64,000 nucleotides of DNA from Aeromicrobium sp. Root344. GTDB lineage: Bacteria > Actinomycetota > Actinomycetes > Propionibacteriales > Nocardioidaceae. Positions 58,832 to 64,000 of this stretch are shown piece after piece (the first letter of the stretch is position 1; the number at the start of each line of letters is the position of its first letter). The stretch covers positions 709,308-773,307 of the forward strand of contig NZ_LMDH01000001.1 of NCBI RefSeq assembly GCF_001425755.1. The letters are read 5' to 3'. Under the pieces are notes generated by a model, which had not been told where the DNA came from, searched no databases, and saw nothing but the letters and a program-made list of their open reading frames with translations. Position numbers and translations under genes: made by a program.

Positions 58832-59556
58832 GGTTGGCTCCTGGTCAGGTCGTCGGGTCGGTCGTCGGGACGCGGCGCCGGCCGCAGGCCCTTGAGGAAC
58901 AGCCGGATGCCGTGGACGCGGATCATGACGTCGACGGTCCAGTTGGCCCACGGCTTGCGCAGCGCGGAGGCGAGGCGGGCGTCGGTACGCCGGGTGCCGC
59001 GCATCGTCGCCACGAACGGGGCGCGATCGGGCCGGCGCAGCGTCACGGTGACAGCCAGCTCGGCGCCGGGCGCGGGGACGACCAGCTCGTAGTGGCCGTC
59101 GACGCCGTGGAACGGCGACACGTAGAACGTCTTGTCGGTCGTCGCGCGACCGTTGTCGGCAGGCTCGAGCAAGTAGCAGCGCCGGCCGCCGTACGTGTTG
59201 CGCACCTCGGCCACGACGTGGGTCAGCGTGCCGTCCGCGGCATGGCAGTAGAACAGGCTAAGGGGGTTGAAGACGTGGCCGAGCACGCGTGGACTGGCGA
59301 GCATGCGCACGGTCGCCGGCGGCGCGACGCCGCGCTCGGCGAGCCAGTCGTCGACGTTCCCGCGCAGCGACCGCGACGGGTCTCCGAGATGGTCGCGGGA
59401 GCTGAACGAGCACAGCCTGCGCAGTGGCCCGGCGAGTCGCGGCACGTCGTCGAGGTCGACCAGCCACGTGCGGCCGCGGTTCGTGAAGGCGTACTCGAGC
59501 CCGTCACGCCGGCGGTGACCGATCGTGACGTCGTAGCTCGCCACCGCGTCGCTCAC
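58792..59556 (-). CDS. DUF1365 domain-containing protein
   Basis: A 254-residue protein with the DUF1365 signature: FTNRGRTWLVDLDDVPRLA, RMLASPRVLGHVFNPLSLFY with CHAADG, LTHVVAEVRNTYGGRRCYLL and KTFYVSPFHGVDGHYEL. The GTG at 59556 overlaps the FAD-oxidoreductase stop by 4 nt; an open extension upstream is shadow. The family is found beside FAD oxidases and cyclopropane synthases and is equivalent to Rv0448c. Function unknown. It overlaps DUF1295 by 40 nt at the 3' end. Confidence 0.88.
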   Translation of the reverse strand: MSDAVASYDVTIGHRRRDGLEYAFTNRGRTWLVDLDDVPRLAGPLRRLCSFSSRDHLGDPSRSLRGNVDDWLAERGVAPPATVRMLASPRVLGHVFNPLSLFYCHAADGTLTHVVAEVRNTYGGRRCYLLEPADNGRATTDKTFYVSPFHGVDGHYELVVPAPGAELAVTVTLRRPDRAPFVATMRGTRRTDARLASALRKPWANWTVDVMIRVHGIRLFLKGLRPAPRPDDRPDDLTRSQPCTRSTAPHSSTR

Positions 59557-60815
59557 CAACCTGCACCCAGGCTCTGCGCCGCGGCGACGCCCGAGCGGCA
59601 GCCGTCCTCGTGGAATCCCCACCCGTGGTAGGCCCCGGCGTACGCGATGACGCCGTCGTTGAGGCTCGGCAGGTCCGAGCGCGTGGCGACGGACTGGGGC
59701 GTGAAGACCGGGTGCTCGTAGAGCATCGACGCGATCTCGTGCCCTGGGGCGACGGGCTCGACGCCGTTGAGCGTGACGAGGTAGCGCGACCGCCCCGACA
59801 GGCGCTGGAGGCGGGTCATGTCGTAGGTGACGTTGACCTCGCCACCGGCCGCCTCGCACGTCGGCATCTGGTAGTTCCAGGCCGCCTGGGCCCGTGGAAG
59901 TGGCGGCAGGACCGAGGCGTCCGTGTGCAGCGCGACGCGGTTCTTGGAGTACGTCCACGCGCCCAGCGTCGCGGCCTCGGCCGCGGTCGGCTCGGCCAGC
60001 ATCGCGAGCGCCTGGTCGGGATGTGTCGCGATGACGACAGCGTCGAACTCGGCGGCCTGGTCATCTGCGTCGATGATCCTGACGCCGGCGGCCGTACGCG
60101 TGACAGACCTGACGGGAGACAGCAGGTTGACCGCCGAGAGCTGCTTGCCGACCTTGTCCACGTAGCTCGCCGATCCTCCGGTGACGGTCCGCCAGGGGTG
60201 CGAGCCGCGTACGGACAGCATGCCGTGGTTGGCGAGGAACTCGAAGAGATAGCGCGCGGGATAGGCGCCGGCCTCGGCCGGGGCGCACGACCACACGCAG
60301 GCCACCATCGGCACGACGAAGTGCGTGCGGAAGTAGCGGCTGAACCGGCCTTCGGCGAGGAACTCGTCGAGCGTCATGCCATCCGCCTGGGTGGCCGCCA
60401 GGTGCCGCCGGGCGCGGCGGTGGAAGCGCTTGACCTCGGTCAGCATGTAGAGGAACCGCGGGTTCGCCGCATTGCGCATCGTCGGGAACAGCCCGCTCGC
60501 GCCGAGCGCTCCGGCGTACTGCAGCCCGCAGCCGTCGCAGCGGATCGACATGCTCATCTCGGACTCCTGCGTCTCGACGCCGAGCTCGTCGAACAGCCGG
60601 GACAGGTTCGGGTACGTCTGCCGGTTGTGCACGATGAAGCCGCTGTCGACGTTGAGCGACGTGCCGTCGGGGTCGAGCAGCTCATGCGTGTGCGCGTGGC
60701 CACCCAGCCGCCCGTCCGCCTCGTACATCGTCACGTCGGCGACGCGCTGCAGGAGGTAGCCGGCGGTCAGGCCCGCCACTCCACTCCCGATGATGGCGAC
60801 CTGTCGTCTGCCCAT
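59553..60815 (-). CDS. FAD-dependent amine-oxidase-like oxidoreductase (SigK-locus)
   Basis: A 420-residue flavoprotein. The Rossmann motif is VAIIGSGVAGLTAGYLLQRV, the second FAD motif LGGHAHTHELLD and NVDSGFIVHNRQTYPNLSRL. Late signatures are AVVIATHPDQALAML and VIAYAGAYHGWGFHEDGCRS. It resembles Rv0449c and the flavoprotein partner of unusual fatty-acid enzymes, and may act on membrane lipids. The gene starts 74 nt after rskA, with its own SigK-like promoter, and is coupled to DUF1365. Confidence 0.9.
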   Translation of the reverse strand: MGRRQVAIIGSGVAGLTAGYLLQRVADVTMYEADGRLGGHAHTHELLDPDGTSLNVDSGFIVHNRQTYPNLSRLFDELGVETQESEMSMSIRCDGCGLQYAGALGASGLFPTMRNAANPRFLYMLTEVKRFHRRARRHLAATQADGMTLDEFLAEGRFSRYFRTHFVVPMVACVWSCAPAEAGAYPARYLFEFLANHGMLSVRGSHPWRTVTGGSASYVDKVGKQLSAVNLLSPVRSVTRTAAGVRIIDADDQAAEFDAVVIATHPDQALAMLAEPTAAEAATLGAWTYSKNRVALHTDASVLPPLPRAQAAWNYQMPTCEAAGGEVNVTYDMTRLQRLSGRSRYLVTLNGVEPVAPGHEIASMLYEHPVFTPQSVATRSDLPSLNDGVIAYAGAYHGWGFHEDGCRSGVAAAQSLGAGW

Positions 60816-60853
60816 GCTGAACTCCCTGCTCCGAAGGACCGGTACTACAGGAG

Positions 60854-60880
60854 GTTCGGAGCCGGTCGGCGCAGGGATTG
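60854..60880 (-). promoter_or_regulatory. Candidate SigK promoter of the FAD oxidoreductase operon
   Basis: On the minus strand CAATCC (60880-60875), a 15-nt spacer and CCGAAC (60859-60854). This resembles the mycobacterial SigK consensus as I recall it (CCATCC, CCGAAT), with the same spacer as the sigK promoter. It lies in the 74-nt gap between rskA and the oxidoreductase. Confidence 0.5.
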
Positions 60881-60889
60881 GTCAGGCAG

Positions 60890-61591
60890 TCACACCGGTA
60901 CGTTCAGCACCGGCGTCGTCGTGGGCTTGTCGGACCCACCGCTGGGCTCGACCGTGACAGCCAGCTCGTCGGCCTTCGCCAGATCCTTCATGATCATCTC
61001 GCCCGATCGCGAGAACGTGCCCTGCGACTCCGGCTCAGCACTCTTGATGAGCCAGACCTGGTAGACCTTGCCGTCGTCGAGCGCCGGCAGGCTGTGGGCG
61101 ACCACCACGGCAGCGTCGCGCTTCTTGGACGTCACGAGTCGCACGGTCCCGCCGTTGGGGAAGTCCTGCGCCACGGTCGCCGCGTCTGACGCACCGAGCA
61201 CGGACGTGATGTCGGCGAGCTGTCGCTCCCGGTCTTGAGCATGATCGCGCTCGACGAGGTAGCCACCACCTCCGGCGGCGGCCACCAGGAGCGCGGCAGC
61301 CGCGACGAGCTGGGGCAGCCTGCCCCGGAGCCCGCGGCGCTGGTTGATCGAGGCGACGAGCGGACGCTCCTGGGGGATCGAGCCGATCGCCGTCAGCAGC
61401 GTCTGGCGCAGGGCGGCCGGGGGTTCCTGGCTCTGTGCCTCGCCAAGACGCGTCGCCGTCGCCTGCAGGCCCCCGAGCTCGGACCGGCAGTCGGGGCACT
61501 GCTCAAGGTGCGCCTCGAACTGCGCGCGCTCGGCAGGGTCGAGGGCGTCCAGCACGTACGGGGCGAGGAGGGAGTGCAGATCTGTGGTCAT
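60890..61591 (-). CDS. rskA: Anti-sigma-K factor RskA
   Basis: RskA is a membrane anti-sigma factor that holds SigK until cleaved by regulated proteolysis. The 233-residue product has a zinc-type anti-sigma domain (~1-80: LLAPYVLDALDPAERAQFEA with HLEQCPDC). One membrane helix follows (LPQLVAAAALLVAAAGGGGY), then the RskA extracytoplasmic domain (SVLGASDAATVAQDFPNGGT, GKVYQVWLI). It overlaps sigK by 4 nt. It may sense envelope or redox state; the mechanism is inferred from mycobacteria. Confidence 0.92.
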   Translation of the reverse strand: MTTDLHSLLAPYVLDALDPAERAQFEAHLEQCPDCRSELGGLQATATRLGEAQSQEPPAALRQTLLTAIGSIPQERPLVASINQRRGLRGRLPQLVAAAALLVAAAGGGGYLVERDHAQDRERQLADITSVLGASDAATVAQDFPNGGTVRLVTSKKRDAAVVVAHSLPALDDGKVYQVWLIKSAEPESQGTFSRSGEMIMKDLAKADELAVTVEPSGGSDKPTTTPVLNVPV

Positions 61592-62184
61592 GCCGGAACT
61601 CCGATGCAGTCGCGCAGGCGGACGAGGCCGTCGCGGATCCGGGTCTTGATGGTGGCGGGATTGGCGTCGAGGACCTGCGCGACCTCGGCGTAGGTGTGGC
61701 CCTTGTAGTAGGCCAGGTTGACGGCCTCACGCTGCAGCTCGGTGAGCCCGTCGAGGCAGCGGCGCACCTGTTCGTGCTCGAGGGTCGTGCTCACGGTCTC
61801 CTCGACCTCGTCGTAGTCCGGGCCGTTCGACCAGTCATAGCTGTTCTCGCGGTTGGTCGCCGCCTGGTCGTGCCTGACGGCGTCGACCGCCCGGCGGTGC
61901 GCGAGCGTCAGGACCCAGCCCTTGGCGCTCCCCCGCGCCGGGTCGAACCGTGGAGCGGACTGCCAGACCTGGATGAACACCTCTTGGGCGATCTCCTCGG
62001 CCCGGGCCGGATCGCGTACGACCCGGCGGGCCAGACCGTAGACCGCGGCGCCGAGCAGGTCGTAGACGGCGGCGAATGCCTGCTCGTCACCGCGTCCGAC
62101 GCGGACGAGGAGCTCTGCGGCATCTGGTGCCGGCTCGTCGGAGGACGCGTCGGCAAGGCGCAGGTGCGCGGCGCTTCGGGTCAC
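61588..62184 (-). CDS. sigK: ECF sigma factor SigK
   Basis: An extracytoplasmic-function sigma factor, 198 residues from the GTG at 62184 (VTRSAAHLRLADAS), which follows GGAGAG; an ATG at 62220 is possible but would overlap the proposed -10. Region sigma-2 is present (YGLARRVVRDPARAEEIAQE, VFIQVWQSAPRFDPARGSAK), and sigma-4 (LTELQREAVNLAYYKGHTYA, EVAQVLDANPATIKTRIRDG). The neighbours rskA, FAD oxidoreductase, DUF1365 and DUF1295 confirm SigK. Confidence 0.93.
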   Translation of the reverse strand: MTRSAAHLRLADASSDEPAPDAAELLVRVGRGDEQAFAAVYDLLGAAVYGLARRVVRDPARAEEIAQEVFIQVWQSAPRFDPARGSAKGWVLTLAHRRAVDAVRHDQAATNRENSYDWSNGPDYDEVEETVSTTLEHEQVRRCLDGLTELQREAVNLAYYKGHTYAEVAQVLDANPATIKTRIRDGLVRLRDCIGVPA

Positions 62185-62218
62185 GTGGCTCTCCGATCGA
62201 AATGGCTTCTTGCCAATC

Positions 62219-62245
62219 ATTCGAAGCTGCCTCCGTCACGGATGG
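62219..62245 (-). promoter_or_regulatory. sigK: Candidate SigK autoregulatory promoter
   Basis: On the minus strand CCATCC (62245-62240), a 15-nt spacer and TCGAAT (62224-62219). Only one base differs from the recalled SigK consensus CCATCC/CCGAAT. A start 7 nt on (near 62212) gives a short leader before the GTG. Confidence 0.6.
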
Positions 62246-62312
62246 GTCGCACCCACACATTTGTGCAAGCCCGCGCCAGCATCATCGCACTGGTCGGGTC
62301 CCGCCCCGCGGT

Positions 62313-63050
62313 TCAGGACCGGTGGCGGGCGAGGAACTCGGCGGTGCGTGGACTCCGCGGGGCCGTGAACAGCTGCTCCGGCGGACCGGACTCCTCGATG
62401 CGGCCATCGGCCATGAAGACGATGCGGTCGGCGACCTCGCGCGCGAACGCCATCTCGTGGGTCGCCATGACGATCGTCATCCCGTCGCTGCGCAGGTCGC
62501 GGATGACGTCGAGCACCTCGCCGACCAGCATCGGGTCGAGCGCCGACGTGATCTCGTCGAGCAGCAGCACCTCGGGCCGCATCGCGATCGCGCGTACGAG
62601 CGCGACCCGCTGCTGCTGGCCACCCGAGAGGGCGTCGGGATAGGCACCGGCGCGGTCCTCGAGCCCGACCCGGGCCAGCAGCTCGTGCGCCGTCGCCGCC
62701 GCCTCCGCCCGGCTGCGGCCGCCGGCCTTGACCGGGGCCAGCACGATGTTGTCGAGCACGGACTTGTGCGGGAACAGGTTGTAGGCCTGGAACACGATGC
62801 CGATCCGGCGCCGGATCGCGTCGACGTCGACCCGGGGGTCGGTGATCTCGGCGTCGCCGAGCCAGATGTCACCGTCGTCGACCTGCTCCAACAGGTTGAG
62901 GCAGCGCAGCAACGTCGACTTGCCCGACCCCGAAGCGCCGATGAGGCACACGACCTCGCCCTCGACGACCTCGAGATCGATGCCCTTGAGCACCTCCGTG
63001 CCGTTGAAGGACTTGCGGACCGCGTCGGCCCTCAGCACGCTGCCGCTCAT
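62313..63050 (-). CDS. Polar amino-acid ABC transporter ATP-binding protein
   Basis: A 245-residue ATPase of the GlnQ/HisP type: Walker A GASGSGKSTLLRCLNLLE, Q-loop, signature ALSGGQQQRVALVRAI, Walker B EVLLLDEITSALDPML and His in ATHEMAFAREVAD. The ATG at 63050 overlaps the permease stop by 4 nt. It forms an operon with the permease and binding protein upstream; the CLNLLEQ motif is typical of polar amino-acid importers. Confidence 0.93.
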   Translation of the reverse strand: MSGSVLRADAVRKSFNGTEVLKGIDLEVVEGEVVCLIGASGSGKSTLLRCLNLLEQVDDGDIWLGDAEITDPRVDVDAIRRRIGIVFQAYNLFPHKSVLDNIVLAPVKAGGRSRAEAAATAHELLARVGLEDRAGAYPDALSGGQQQRVALVRAIAMRPEVLLLDEITSALDPMLVGEVLDVIRDLRSDGMTIVMATHEMAFAREVADRIVFMADGRIEESGPPEQLFTAPRSPRTAEFLARHRS

Positions 63051-63886
63051 GTCACGATTCCGTTCTCGCGGCGCAGCGACCGCACCGTGAGGTAGTCGGT
63101 GAACCGCGCCAGCGGGATCGTCGCGGCGATGAAGAACACCGCCGCGACCACGTACGCGGTGAAGGTGAAGTCGTGGCCCGAGATGACCTGCGCCGCACGC
63201 AGGGACTCGACGAGCCCGATGGTCGACAGCAGGGCGGTGTCCTTCTGGAGCGACACGAAGTCGTTGAGCAGCGGCGGGGCGACCCGGCGGAGCGCCTGCG
63301 GCAGCACGATGTGCCGCATCGTCTGGCCGTACGTCAGGCCGAGGGCGCGACCACTGGCCCACTGCGTCGGGTGGATCGACAGGATTCCGGCGCGGATGAC
63401 CTCGGCGACGTACGCCCCGTAGCTCAGCGTCAGGGCGATGGCGCCGAGCCAGAACAGGCTCGTCGGCATGCCGGTGAGGTTGAGCGCCGGCAGACCGAAG
63501 CCGACCAGCAGCACGATCAGCAGCGTCGGGGTGCCGCGGAAGACGTCGGCGTAGAGGATCGCGATGAGCTTGACCGGCGCGAGCGCCGGAGCCGGGATCA
63601 CCCGGACGATCGCGATGACGATGCCGACGACCAGCACGAACACCTCGACGACCATGAAGAGCCGGATGTTGAGCCAGAACGAGCGGGCGACGTCAGGGAA
63701 TGCCGCCTTGGCGTCGGGCCACCAGAAGTACGTACGGTGGACCCGGTCCCAGCCAGGCGAGGTGCCGACGAGGTAGACGAGCAGCCCGATCACGACGATC
63801 GTCGAGACCGCCGCCACCGCACCCCGGGTCAGGGTGCGCCGGCGGCGGTAACGCTCGCGCTCGAGCTGGCGCGCGCTCGGGGTCAC
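63047..63886 (-). CDS. Polar amino-acid ABC transporter permease
   Basis: A 279-residue permease of the HisM/GlnP type. After an Arg-rich start (QLERERYRRRRTLTRG) come about six helices. The EAA coupling loop reads EVIRAGILSIHPTQWASGRA then LGLTYGQTMRHIVLPQALRR. The GTG at 63886 overlaps the binding-protein stop by 4 nt. Substrate is probably glutamate, glutamine or a similar polar amino acid. Confidence 0.93.
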   Translation of the reverse strand: MTPSARQLERERYRRRRTLTRGAVAAVSTIVVIGLLVYLVGTSPGWDRVHRTYFWWPDAKAAFPDVARSFWLNIRLFMVVEVFVLVVGIVIAIVRVIPAPALAPVKLIAILYADVFRGTPTLLIVLLVGFGLPALNLTGMPTSLFWLGAIALTLSYGAYVAEVIRAGILSIHPTQWASGRALGLTYGQTMRHIVLPQALRRVAPPLLNDFVSLQKDTALLSTIGLVESLRAAQVISGHDFTFTAYVVAAVFFIAATIPLARFTDYLTVRSLRRENGIVT

Positions 63887-64000
63887 TTCAGCTCAGGGAC
63901 GTCGGTCGCCTGGTTGAGCCACTCGTCCTTGAGCTTGTCGAGCGTGCCGTCCTTGGCCAGGGCGTCGACCGCGGCGCTGGCGCACGGGGTCAGCTTGCTG
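63883..64000 (-). CDS. Amino-acid ABC transporter substrate-binding protein (partial, 5' end beyond window)
   Basis: The carboxy-terminal 38 residues of a type-2 periplasmic-binding-fold protein are visible on the minus strand: SKLTPCASAAVDALAKDGTL, DKLKDEWLNQATDVPELK. The pattern of CxxAV-x-AL-x-x-DGTL-x-x-L-x-x-x-WL is typical for the end of amino-acid SBPs. It overlaps the permease by 4 nt and would be the first gene of the operon, but its start is outside the window. Confidence 0.88.
   Translation of the reverse strand, partial: SKLTPCASAAVDALAKDGTLDKLKDEWLNQATDVPELK

Overview
The window comes from the chromosome of a high-GC Gram-positive bacterium (Actinomycetota). Evidence: very GC-rich codon third positions, many GTG starts, a TTG start for rpoB, a complete mce lipid-import operon, a SigK/RskA pair, a cutinase-family esterase and a mycothiol-dependent-type enzyme. 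Gene content and order fit Propionibacteriales/Nocardioidaceae (Aeromicrobium or Nocardioides-like) best; that placement is inference. No mobile element, prophage or CRISPR array was found.

Layout. 1-5865 (minus strand): the S10 ribosomal-protein operon, rpsJ-rplC-rplD-rplW-rplB-rpsS-rplV-rpsC-rplP-rpmC-rpsQ-rplN, running off the left edge. 6182-7096: a cation-diffusion-facilitator metal exporter. 7375-11683: the str operon rpsL-rpsG-fusA-tuf. 11850-21126: an accessory block with a DinB-like enzyme, a GntR - hydroxyacid-oxoacid transhydrogenase - FAD/Fe-S dehydrogenase operon, a lipoprotein, a NUDIX hydrolase, and an acyltransferase-cutinase pair. 21181-28533: rpoB-rpoC. 28903-40090: the mce operon (mkl, two YrbE permeases, MceA-F, two Mce-associated proteins). 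40365-41477: rplJ-rplL with a leader attenuator. 41783-42595: an LppX/LprG-like lipoprotein. 42743-45232: tRNA-Trp-secE-nusG-rplK-rplA.

45391-54884 (mostly plus strand, plus murB, rpmG, three tRNAs counting the Trp gene, and pyrD): malic enzyme, adenosine-deaminase-like enzyme, small membrane proteins and a NarL-type two-component system. 54938-62184: a GAF-ANTAR regulator, a membrane-anchored molybdopterin oxidoreductase, a fasciclin lipoprotein, and a SigK cluster (sigK-rskA-FAD oxidoreductase-DUF1365-DUF1295). 62313-64000: a polar amino-acid ABC transporter, partial at the right edge.

How the genes work together. The backbone is the usual actinobacterial secE-to-rplN translation/transcription superlocus, with accessory modules in the gaps between its sub-operons. 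Most notable are (1) a two-enzyme operon that should pair 4-hydroxybutyrate oxidation with 2-hydroxyglutarate recycling, (2) an mce importer between rplL and rpoB with a sigma-A promoter and an abutting CRP-type palindrome, and (3) a SigK module with two matching promoter-like sequences of identical spacing.
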